Shown here piece by piece: positions 9,910-16,409 of a DNA stretch of 40,433 nucleotides (its first letter is position 1; each line of letters opens with the position of its first letter). The notes beneath the pieces were generated by a model. The model was not told the origin of the DNA, searched no databases, and was given only the letters and a program-made list of their open reading frames with translations. The DNA is taken from positions 1 through 40,433 of the forward strand of contig CAZBKO010000007.1 in the NCBI GenBank assembly GCA_964492545.1, read 5' to 3'. Both the position numbers and the translations under genes were made by a program. The DNA is from RGIG1934 sp964492545. Its GTDB lineage: Bacteria; Bacillota; Clostridia; Lachnospirales; Lachnospiraceae.

Positions 9910-10383
9910 ATGAGTAATAATAAGTCAGATTTGCTCTCCAAAAAGGACAAAAAGTTTCTAGTAGGAATCAGTGTTATCGTGATTCTAGCTGCCATATTTT
10001 TCCTTAGATATAACGAAATATGGCCGTTATCATATCACAGTACAGATCTTGATGGTGAATATGTGAAGGTTGAATGTGCTAAGTACCCTTTTATAGAGTG
10101 GCACAACACAATAACTAATCCTGAAGGCATTAAGCTATGTGTAGAGAAGGTTAATGAATTTAAGCTTAGAGAGGCTGATTGGTTTGACCATATTACCGGT
10201 CTTGACGGAAGCTCTCTATTGGATGATTCCAAGCCACTATCAGTTCAGTATTTATTAACATTCTACAGTGCTGATGGCTCTACTACAGAAGTTACACTTC
10301 CGTACACTAAGGATGGTCACGGAGTTGAGCTCATGTCTAAGGGTGGAGATTTAGATTATCTTTATACCATAACATCACGTTAA
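9910..10383 (+). CDS. Small single-pass membrane protein, unknown function
   Basis: A 157-residue protein I do not recognise. A basic, lysine-rich N-terminus is followed by one hydrophobic segment (about 17-36, KFLVGISVIVILAAIFFLRY) and an extracellular-type domain of about 115 residues with alternating beta pattern (EYVKVECAKYPFIEW, STTEVTLPYTKDG). This predicts a signal anchor with an outside domain. It lies 56 nt downstream of citrate synthase behind a GGGGG-rich ribosome site and ends 16 nt before a shared terminator hairpin, so it is the second gene of that unit. No functional link to citrate metabolism can be argued from the sequence. Confidence 0.85.
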   Translation: MSNNKSDLLSKKDKKFLVGISVIVILAAIFFLRYNEIWPLSYHSTDLDGEYVKVECAKYPFIEWHNTITNPEGIKLCVEKVNEFKLREADWFDHITGLDGSSLLDDSKPLSVQYLLTFYSADGSTTEVTLPYTKDGHGVELMSKGGDLDYLYTITSR

Positions 10384-10399
10384 TATTTATATGAAGTAT

Positions 10400-10437
10400 G
10401 GAGCTGCTATCTATCATCAATGATATTTAGTAGCTCC
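10400..10437. terminator. Bidirectional hairpin terminator between convergent genes
   Basis: GGAGCTGCTA (10400-10409) pairs with TAGTAGCTCC (10428-10437) with one G-T pair and an 18-base loop. It serves the plus-strand membrane protein gene and overlaps the stop codon of the minus-strand deacetylase. Neither side has a strong T run, so efficiency is uncertain. Confidence 0.55.
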
Positions 10438-11119
10438 ATTTCCATAATTGTCCATCTATTTTATCTATAGTTACAAATTCGTACCCCTGTTCTTTTAGCC
10501 GGTCAACTATATCAAGTGCAGCAATAACCGATGTTTCATAAATATCATGCATAAGTATGACATCGCCATCCCTGGCTTCCTTAACAACATGATTCGTAAT
10601 TGATTTTGCATTTAAGACACTCCAATCCCTCGGATCAACTGTCCATTTAACCTTAATCATCTTCACATTTTCTTCCAGTCCATTATTCCATGCTCCATAT
10701 GGTGGTCTTATATATTTGACTTTTTCCCCGGTGATGCTCTCAATTAATTTATTTGTTTTATTTATCTCAGCCATAGCCTTCTTAATATCTATACACGCCA
10801 GTTCAACATGTGAGTATGTGTGATTGCCTATTACATGTCCCTCATCATGCATTCTCTGAACGACTTTACTGTTACTCTCAATATTACTTCCTATAAGAAA
10901 AAAAGTTGCCTTTACATTTCTTATTAGCAGTCCATCAAGCAGCTTATCTGTATAAGTAGAATGTGGCCCGTCATCAAATGTAATGGCAACTTTTGGTTTT
11001 TTTTCATTTTCAGCAGCTGATAATAGCTCTGAATTTCTCTTATTGGTATATATCTCTGCACATACTGTACTTATTAGGGCCAACATCAGCATTGATAATA
11101 TGGTCATATGCTTTGACAT
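10427..11119 (-). CDS. Secreted polysaccharide deacetylase (NodB domain, CE4)
   Basis: A metal-dependent deacetylase of N-acetyl sugars, most likely acting on peptidoglycan or a surface polysaccharide outside the cell. Seen: an N-terminal signal segment (about 1-23), then the NodB motifs in order: TFDDGPH (47-53, catalytic base and metal Asp at 49-50), HTYSH (100-104, metal histidines), RPPYG (138-142), DPRDW (162-166) and LMHD (189-192). All catalytic residues are present and the 230-residue length is that of a minimal CE4 enzyme. The start is supported by GGAG seven bases upstream. It is a single-gene unit, convergent with the citrate synthase unit and divergent from the DUF4250 gene. The exact substrate cannot be read from the sequence. 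Confidence 0.93.
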   Translation of the reverse strand: MSKHMTILSMLMLALISTVCAEIYTNKRNSELLSAAENEKKPKVAITFDDGPHSTYTDKLLDGLLIRNVKATFFLIGSNIESNSKVVQRMHDEGHVIGNHTYSHVELACIDIKKAMAEINKTNKLIESITGEKVKYIRPPYGAWNNGLEENVKMIKVKWTVDPRDWSVLNAKSITNHVVKEARDGDVILMHDIYETSVIAALDIVDRLKEQGYEFVTIDKIDGQLWKWSY

Positions 11120-11201
11120 TCTTATGCTCCATAATTAATCATTTTACACTAAATATATGCGCAAATACATTAATTTACCACTATCTTAATTGAAATGATT
11201 G

Positions 11202-11210
11202 TGCTATAAT
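11202..11210 (+). promoter_or_regulatory. Extended -10 promoter of the DUF4250 gene
   Basis: TGCTATAAT is a perfect -10 with the TGn extension. No good -35 lies at 16-18 bases, which fits an extended -10 promoter. It sits about 32 bases upstream of the start codon. Confidence 0.6.
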
Positions 11211-11241
11211 ACACGGGAGCAAAATGAAAGAGGTAATACAC

Positions 11242-11427
11242 ATGTCATTAACAAACATCCCCAAAGACCCTGTTATGCTCTTAAGCTACGTTAACACACA
11301 GCTTCGTGATAACTACAGCGACCTCGTTGAATTCTGTCACGATAATAATGTGGATATCAATGATATCATCGGACGTCTTAGAAGTATTGACTATGTCTAT
11401 AATGAAACAATTAATCAGTTTATCTAA
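11242..11427 (+). CDS. DUF4250 domain protein
   Basis: A 61-residue acidic, helical protein matching my memory of the DUF4250 family: IPKDPVMLLSYVNTQLRD near the start, then LVEFCHDNNVDINDI and a C-terminal IDYVYNETINQF. Function is unknown and there is no signal or membrane segment. I place the start at the second ATG (11242) because AAGAGG lies eight bases before it; the in-frame ATG at 11224 overlaps that ribosome site. It is a monocistronic unit, and its stop codon overlaps the stop codon of the convergent metal ATPase gene by 3 bases (11424-11427). Confidence 0.85.
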   Translation: MSLTNIPKDPVMLLSYVNTQLRDNYSDLVEFCHDNNVDINDIIGRLRSIDYVYNETINQFI

Positions 11428-13307
11428 TTTTGTTTGGTACTTAATGCTCTTAGAGCATTAAGTATTGCAATAACAGCAACGCCTACATCTGCGAATACAG
11501 CTGCCCACATATTGGCTATACCAAATGCAGCAAGTATCAATATCAGCACTTTTACTCCCAATGCAAATACTATATTTTCTTTAACTATCACAATTGTTTT
11601 TCTTGCTATTTTGATTGCCTTTGCAATTCCCTGTGGGTTATCATCCATAATTACTACATCCGCGGCTTCTATTGCTGCATCTGACCCCAAAGCTCCCATT
11701 GCTATACCTACATCTGCCCTTGCAAGTACCGGCGCATCATTTATTCCATCTCCAACAAAAGCTACTCTTGAATTCTCGTTCTTTGTTTTCAATATTTCTT
11801 CTACCTTATCCACCTTGTCACCAGGAAGCAGTTCAGCAAATACATCACTTACCCCTATTTTCTTTGCAACATCCTCTGCTATGACTGCTCTATCACCAGT
11901 CAGCATTACAGTCTTATGAACGCCGCATTTTTTCAACTGCTCTATGGCCTTCTTAGAGGTTTCTTTTATTTCATCTGATATAACAATGTTTCCATAATAT
12001 TTATTATCTACAGCAACGTATACAATTGTTCCTATATCATCATTGTCTACCGTAATTCCTATCTGTTTCATGAGCTTTGTGTTTCCGGCATAATATTTTT
12101 TATTGTTATGCTCTGCCTCAATTCCATGCCCTGCAATTTCATTTACTTTTATCTCAGCCTTACCAATTGATTTTCCGTATGCCTTCATTATTGACAATGC
12201 TATTGGATGATTTGAGTTGGTTTCACATATTGCTGCTGCCTCCAGCACTTGATTCTCATCTATATCCGGCTGCGTATTTATCTTGGTTACCTTGAAGTTT
12301 CCCTTGGTTAGTGTTCCTGTCTTGTCAAACATTACTATATCACATTTTGCCAGTTCTTCTAAATAATTACTTCCTTTGACAAGCACGCCCTTTGACGAAG
12401 CAGCTCCTATTCCTCCAAAAAAACTAAGTGGTACCGAAATTACAAGTGCACATGGACATGATATTACTAAAAATGTAAGTGCTCTGTATATCCAGTCATA
12501 CCATACATTTCCGCCCAAAATAATAGGTGGAATAACTGCAAGGGCAACAGCAAGCAATACCACAATTGGTGTGTAATATCTTGCGAATCTTGTGATGAAT
12601 TTTTCTGCAGGTGCTTTTTTTAAGCTGGCATTTTCAACTAATTCAAGTATTCTGCTTACAGTTGATTCCGAAAACTTCTTTTCTACTTTTACTTCTATTA
12701 GTCCGTTAAGATTTACTGAACCACTTATAACATTATCGCCATTCTCCACTTCTCTTGGAAGGCTTTCACCTGTAAGTGCTGATGTATCAACGCTTGCATT
12801 TCCTTTGACAACAATGCCATCAAGAGGTATTCTCTCTCCAGGCTTTACTACAATTATATCTCCTATATTCACTTCTCCTGGAGCGACTGTCTTAATCCCG
12901 CCATCTGCTTTTTTCACATTTGCAAAATCAGGCTTGATATCCATAAGTTCTGATATTGATTTTCTCGAGCGGTTAACTGCGTATGATTGAAAGAGCTCGC
13001 CCACCTGATAAAACAGCATTACTGCAACACCTTCGGGATATTCGCCTACAATGAAAGCTCCAACAGTTGCTACCGCCATAAGGAAATTCTCATCAAATAC
13101 CTGACCATGCAGAATATTTTCAGCTGCTTCTCTAATTACATCTCCACCCGCAATAAGGTATGCAATAAGAAATGCCATAAGCTCTACGTTACCTGCATTG
13201 CTCTCTGATAAATTAAATATATTTCCAAATGGAACAAACCATGCAATTAATAATGCTCCTAATGCAATAAGGATTCGTATTAATCTCTTCTTCTCTTTTT
13301 TCGTCAT
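11424..13307 (-). CDS. cadA: P1B-type heavy-metal ATPase (Cd2+/Zn2+/Pb2+ type)
   Basis: ATP-driven export of soft divalent metals across the membrane. Seen in the 627 residues: TGES (179-182, actuator), SCPCALVISVP (283-293, CPC metal site), DKTGT (328-332, phosphorylated Asp), HP pair (367-368), GDGINDAP (519-526), and an Asp in the last membrane helix (607, ADVGVAVIAILNALR), the hallmark of the P1B-2 Zn/Cd/Pb subgroup rather than copper pumps. There is no N-terminal metal-binding domain; a free HMA protein is encoded just upstream. The start has GGAGG four bases before it, 12 nt after the HMA gene. A CadC-like repressor heads the operon. Metal preference between Cd, Zn and Pb is not decided. 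Confidence 0.95.
   Translation of the reverse strand: MTKKEKKRLIRILIALGALLIAWFVPFGNIFNLSESNAGNVELMAFLIAYLIAGGDVIREAAENILHGQVFDENFLMAVATVGAFIVGEYPEGVAVMLFYQVGELFQSYAVNRSRKSISELMDIKPDFANVKKADGGIKTVAPGEVNIGDIIVVKPGERIPLDGIVVKGNASVDTSALTGESLPREVENGDNVISGSVNLNGLIEVKVEKKFSESTVSRILELVENASLKKAPAEKFITRFARYYTPIVVLLAVALAVIPPIILGGNVWYDWIYRALTFLVISCPCALVISVPLSFFGGIGAASSKGVLVKGSNYLEELAKCDIVMFDKTGTLTKGNFKVTKINTQPDIDENQVLEAAAICETNSNHPIALSIMKAYGKSIGKAEIKVNEIAGHGIEAEHNNKKYYAGNTKLMKQIGITVDNDDIGTIVYVAVDNKYYGNIVISDEIKETSKKAIEQLKKCGVHKTVMLTGDRAVIAEDVAKKIGVSDVFAELLPGDKVDKVEEILKTKNENSRVAFVGDGINDAPVLARADVGIAMGALGSDAAIEAADVVIMDDNPQGIAKAIKIARKTIVIVKENIVFALGVKVLILILAAFGIANMWAAVFADVGVAVIAILNALRALSTKQN
11438..11464. repeat. 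Perfect 12-bp palindromic hairpin in the 3' end of the ATPase gene
   Basis: TACTTAATGCTC (11438-11449), loop TTA, GAGCATTAAGTA (11453-11464). It lies in the last codons of the ATPase and just downstream of the DUF4250 stop, so it may serve as a terminator stem or 3'-end stabiliser for the convergent DUF4250 transcript. Neither side has a T run. Confidence 0.6.
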
Positions 13308-13319
13308 ATGTCCTCCTTT

Positions 13320-13541
13320 CTATGCTTCCTTAATAGCTATGTCTTTTTTGACTTTTCTCATTCTTTTAAGTACTTCTACCATTATCTCTTCATATCTGTC
13401 ATCTTCCACATCTATATCCATCTTCATTGCCATAAAATTAATGCTTACATCATTAACACCTTTTATTTTGCTTACAGATGTTTCAATTTTAGCTGCGCAG
13501 TTAGCGCAATCAAGTTCCTCTAATAAAAATGTCTTCTTCAT
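13320..13541 (-). CDS. Free heavy-metal-associated (HMA) domain protein
   Basis: A 73-residue ferredoxin-like HMA domain: LEELDCANCAAKIE with the metal-binding CxxC at residues 12-15, followed by the usual VSKIKGVNDVSINF and a basic tail. In many CadA/ZntA pumps this domain is fused to the N-terminus of the ATPase; here it is a separate polypeptide translated 12 nt before an ATPase that lacks it. It probably delivers metal to the pump or regulates it. I chose the ATG at 13541, with GGAGG five bases upstream; longer readings would run into the structured repeat at 13547-13657. Confidence 0.9.
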   Translation of the reverse strand: MKKTFLLEELDCANCAAKIETSVSKIKGVNDVSINFMAMKMDIDVEDDRYEEIMVEVLKRMRKVKKDIAIKEA

Positions 13542-13546
13542 AATTT

Positions 13547-13657
13547 CCTCCAATCCGGAGCATTCATGTGACGGGTGGCGAAGTGAAATTCGCGCAGGCG
13601 ATTTCGCTTCTGCCATCAAGACTATTTGTGATGCTCCTGCACAAATAGTTATGTGAA
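13547..13657 (-). repeat. Structured dispersed repeat, copy A, ending in the HMA gene ribosome site
   Basis: The 47 bases at 13611-13657 match 20064-20110 at 43 positions, and ATGCTCCGGAWTGGAG (minus strand) is shared at the downstream end. On the minus strand ACTATTTGTG and CACAAATAGT form a perfect 10-bp stem (13640-13649 with 13621-13630) with a 9-base loop CAGGAGCAT. The loop GGAGCAT is complementary to ATGCTCC (13557-13563), which sits directly before the GGAGG ribosome site (13547-13551). Copy A also carries an extra imperfect hairpin of about 20 bp per arm (13574-13593 with 13598-13617), absent from copy B. It fills the gap between the repressor and HMA genes. Confidence 0.75.
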
Positions 13658-13674
13658 AAATTAGGTCATCAGAC

Positions 13675-14040
13675 TTATTTTTCCAATATATGTTCCAGTC
13701 CCTGACTCAATATATTCTGTATATGGTCATCTGATAGTGAATAGTAAATAGTCTTACCATCTCTTCTGTTCTTTACCAGTTTCATCTGCTTAAGCATCCT
13801 AAGCTGATGTGATACTGCCGACTGGCTAACTAAAAGTGTCTCACTTATGTCGCACACACACATCTCAGACTTTAGAAGTACATATAATATCTTAATTCTT
13901 GTTGAATCAGCAAATACTTTAAAAAAATCAGCCAGGTCATACAAGATTTCATCATGTGGCATGTTATTATGTATTGCATCTACTATTTCATGATGTACAC
14001 ATACCTGTTCACATTGTAAATCATCTGTGTTTTCTTCCAT
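13675..14040 (-). CDS. ArsR/SmtB-family metal-sensing repressor, CadC-like
   Basis: A 121-residue winged-helix repressor that releases DNA on metal binding. Both classical sites of CadC are visible. The alpha3N site has C61 and C63 (EMCVCDI) plus N-terminal C10 and C14. The alpha5 dimer-interface site has D104, H106, H117 and E120, with exactly the D-x-H-x10-H-x2-E spacing of CadC. The recognition helix is LLVSQSAVSHQLRML. This predicts response to Cd/Pb at alpha3N and Zn at alpha5. It heads the operon with the HMA protein and P1B ATPase, behind a perfect operator and a consensus promoter, so it should be autoregulated. The start is supported by AAAGGAG upstream. Confidence 0.93.
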   Translation of the reverse strand: MEENTDDLQCEQVCVHHEIVDAIHNNMPHDEILYDLADFFKVFADSTRIKILYVLLKSEMCVCDISETLLVSQSAVSHQLRMLKQMKLVKNRRDGKTIYYSLSDDHIQNILSQGLEHILEK

Positions 14041-14058
14041 AATTATCTCCTTTCATTC

Positions 14059-14084
14059 AACATATGAATATCTGTTCATATGTT
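14059..14084. promoter_or_regulatory. Operator palindrome for the CadC-like repressor
   Basis: AACATATGAA, six bases, TTCATATGTT: a perfect 10-6-10 inverted repeat of the ArsR/SmtB operator type (TGAA...TTCA core). It lies between the -10 box and the start codon of the repressor gene, where a bound dimer would block initiation or early elongation. Confidence 0.8.
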
Positions 14085-14085
14085 C

Positions 14086-14113
14086 ATTATACTACTTATC
14101 TTTTCATTGTCAA
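14086..14113 (-). promoter_or_regulatory. Consensus promoter of the metal-resistance operon
   Basis: On the minus strand TTGACA (14113-14108), 16 bases, TATAAT (14091-14086). Both boxes are perfect. It reads into the operator and then the repressor gene. Confidence 0.8.
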
Positions 14114-14135
14114 TATATTTTTGCTGTTGTATAAT
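14107..14135 (+). promoter_or_regulatory. Promoter of the methyltransferase gene, sharing -35 bases with the divergent promoter
   Basis: TTGTCA (14107-14112), 17 bases, TATAAT (14130-14135). The seven bases TTGTCAA serve as -35 for both directions because they read TTGACAA on the other strand. RNA polymerase can occupy only one of the two promoters at a time. Confidence 0.7.
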
Positions 14136-14169
14136 GTAAATAATATTTTAGAGGAAAGGAAATATACAT

Positions 14170-15372
14170 ATGGCAAATTATCCTGTTGTTACACTAAAAA
14201 AAGGTGAAGGCCGTGCACTCAAGGCCGGAGGTATGTGGATATATGATAATGAAATTGCATCTATAGATGACAATTTTGAGAATGGAGGTCTTGTAAACAT
14301 TCATGATTTCGATGGCTATCCGTTAGGAGTTGGATACATTAATACCAATTCCAAAATAACTGTACGTCTTTTTTCCAGAAAAGATGTTGAAATTAATGAT
14401 GATTATTTAAGAATGCGTCTTCAGAATGCATGGGATTACAGGAAACATACTGTTGATACATCAAGCTGCCGAATTGTTTTTGGCGAGGCTGATTATCTTC
14501 CAGGTATTGTAATTGATAAATTCGATACTGTACTTGTCGTACAGTCACTTACACTTGGTATTGACAGATACAAAAATTCAATTGTTGATATTTTAAAGAA
14601 TATCTTATTATTCGATGGAATTATTATCAGTGGTGTTTATGAAAGAAGCGACGCAAAGGTAAGAACCCTTGAAGGAATGGAACTTACTAAAGGATTCATC
14701 GGTTCAGAATTTGATACTAATGTTCACATCGTAGAAAATGGTGTTAAATATATTGTTGATGTTAAGGATGGTCAAAAGACAGGATTTTTCTTAGATCAGA
14801 AATATAATCGTCTTGCTATCCAAAAGCTTTGTAAAGGTGCTAAAGTGTTGGATTGTTTCACACATACAGGTTCATTTGCACTTAATGCCGGTGTTGCAGG
14901 CGCTGCTAGCGTTCTTGGCGTTGACGCATCTGCCCTCGGTGTTGCCCAGGCAACTGAAAATGCTGAGCTTAATAATTTATCAGATACCGTTAAATTTATG
15001 GAGGCTGACGTCTTTGATCTCCTTCCAAAGCTTGAAGCTGAGGGTGAAAAATTTGATTTGGTTATCCTTGATTCTCCAGCCTTCACCAAGTCACGTAATT
15101 CTGTAAAGAATGCAACTAAAGGCTATAGAGAAATTAATATGCGAGGCATGAAGCTTGTAAAGAATAATGGTTTTCTTGCAACCTGCTCTTGCTCACACTT
15201 TATGACACCTGATTTATTTACACAGACAATTGGTCAGGCCGCTAAAAGTGCTCATAAGCATATCAGACAGGTTGAATATAGACAACAGTCGCCTGATCAC
15301 CCAATTTTATGGTCATCTGATGAAAGCTACTACCTTAAGTTCTATATTTTCCAGATAGTTGATGAACAATAG
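14170..15372 (+). CDS. RlmI-like class I SAM-dependent rRNA methyltransferase
   Basis: Resembles the RlmI/RlmK family of 23S rRNA methyltransferases, which make 5-methylcytosine in the E. coli case (m5C1962). In order: an N-terminal PUA-type RNA-binding region (KKGEGRALKAGGMWIYDNEI, about 10-75), a middle domain (about 80-190) and a Rossmann methyltransferase domain with the SAM motif VLDCFTHTGSFALNAG (about 222-237). Motif IV is LDSPAF, where most members have DPP, and the catalytic cysteine motif is TCSCSHFM (about 338-345). At 400 residues it is full length. Upstream AAAGGA supports the start. The next gene follows by 15 nt, so the pair is co-transcribed. The exact rRNA position is not inferable, so I give no symbol. 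Confidence 0.9.
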   Translation: MANYPVVTLKKGEGRALKAGGMWIYDNEIASIDDNFENGGLVNIHDFDGYPLGVGYINTNSKITVRLFSRKDVEINDDYLRMRLQNAWDYRKHTVDTSSCRIVFGEADYLPGIVIDKFDTVLVVQSLTLGIDRYKNSIVDILKNILLFDGIIISGVYERSDAKVRTLEGMELTKGFIGSEFDTNVHIVENGVKYIVDVKDGQKTGFFLDQKYNRLAIQKLCKGAKVLDCFTHTGSFALNAGVAGAASVLGVDASALGVAQATENAELNNLSDTVKFMEADVFDLLPKLEAEGEKFDLVILDSPAFTKSRNSVKNATKGYREINMRGMKLVKNNGFLATCSCSHFMTPDLFTQTIGQAAKSAHKHIRQVEYRQQSPDHPILWSSDESYYLKFYIFQIVDEQ

Positions 15373-15387
15373 TTTGGAGGGATACAT

Positions 15388-16320
15388 ATGTTAAGTACCA
15401 AAGATTATGAAGAAATACGAGCATTTATTATGCGAAATGCAAGACCACTTGAATTATCATTATGGAATTATCATTTCGAAGGAAAAGACAAGGAAGTTGT
15501 CCTTGACGCGCTCAGAACATATCAGTGTGAAAATGGCGGATTTGGCAATGTGATAGAACCAGATAACTGGAATCCGGAATCTACACCATATACTATAACT
15601 TTTGTATTGGATATTTTTAGACAAATAGATTTTTATGATATGTCGCATCCATTTTACAAAGGTATTTTTGATTTTCTTTTATACACTCCTCATCAAAGTA
15701 ATTATGGATGGTCATTTACAGTTCCAGACAATGATAAATACCCTCATGCAATTTGGTGGAGTTACAGTGAAGAAGCAAATAAAACCCAAAATTTCGGAAC
15801 TACCGCAAGCTTATGTGGTTTCATTCTCCGCTACGTTGATTGCAGTGAACCTATATATGAACGGGCTACAAAATATACCCATATGCTACTTGACCGATTG
15901 AAAAGTGAAAAAAATCTTGGTGATATGGGAGTACTTTCCTTATGTTCACTCTACACTGATTTAAATAGCGCCAATCTTAATAACCAATTTTATTTAGATT
16001 TCTTAGAGCAGTGCACTCGCTCATTATTTGAAGAACATTTTCATGAATATGTATGGAATAATCATCAGGATATGGCATGTGCACTACCTAATCCTTCTAG
16101 TTTCTATTATAGTGGTCACGAACAGGATGTAGCAAACGCTATTGATGAACTTATCCGTATACGTCCCCAAAATGGTGTATGGGATGTTCCTTGGGAATGG
16201 TATGATAATGGAAAATATGCAAGAGAATTTGCAATCAGCGAAAATTGGTGGCGTTCAATAAAGGCTATGGAAAAAATGTTATTTTTGAAAGCTCATGGTG
16301 CAATTAATAATAACTCATAA
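15388..16320 (+). CDS. Putative alpha/alpha-toroid (terpenoid-cyclase-fold) protein, unknown function
   Basis: A soluble 310-residue protein with repeated helical hairpins and glycine-aromatic turns such as YQCENGGFGNVIEPDNW (about 44-60), reminiscent of the QxDGGF repeats in squalene/hopene cyclase and prenyltransferase beta folds. It is rich in Trp and Tyr and has no signal peptide. I see no DXDD or aspartate-rich catalytic motif of a true cyclase, so enzymatic activity is open; a sugar-binding or hydrolase-like toroid is an alternative. It starts 15 nt after the methyltransferase behind a perfect GGAGGG, and ends at a strong hairpin. Functional linkage to rRNA modification is not evident. 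Confidence 0.8.
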   Translation: MLSTKDYEEIRAFIMRNARPLELSLWNYHFEGKDKEVVLDALRTYQCENGGFGNVIEPDNWNPESTPYTITFVLDIFRQIDFYDMSHPFYKGIFDFLLYTPHQSNYGWSFTVPDNDKYPHAIWWSYSEEANKTQNFGTTASLCGFILRYVDCSEPIYERATKYTHMLLDRLKSEKNLGDMGVLSLCSLYTDLNSANLNNQFYLDFLEQCTRSLFEEHFHEYVWNNHQDMACALPNPSSFYYSGHEQDVANAIDELIRIRPQNGVWDVPWEWYDNGKYAREFAISENWWRSIKAMEKMLFLKAHGAINNNS

Positions 16321-16343
16321 ATAAAGCATCTGGTATATACACA

Positions 16344-16375
16344 AATGGCACTAGAATCCTAACTCTAGTGCCATT
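16344..16375. terminator. Bidirectional terminator between the toroid protein gene and clpB
   Basis: AATGGCACTAGA (16344-16355) and TCTAGTGCCATT (16364-16375) form a perfect 12-bp stem with an 8-base loop, placed between two convergent genes. The plus-strand tail is CACTTTTAACC, a modest T run. Confidence 0.7.
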
Positions 16376-16409
16376 CACTTTTAACCAATTATAAATTCCG
16401 TAATACTAT

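Noticed and set aside
12592..12990. Long plus-strand open frame opposite the metal ATPase gene
   Set aside because: It is antisense to a clearly conserved P1B ATPase, is low in complexity (Ser/Thr/Pro-rich) and has no ribosome site.
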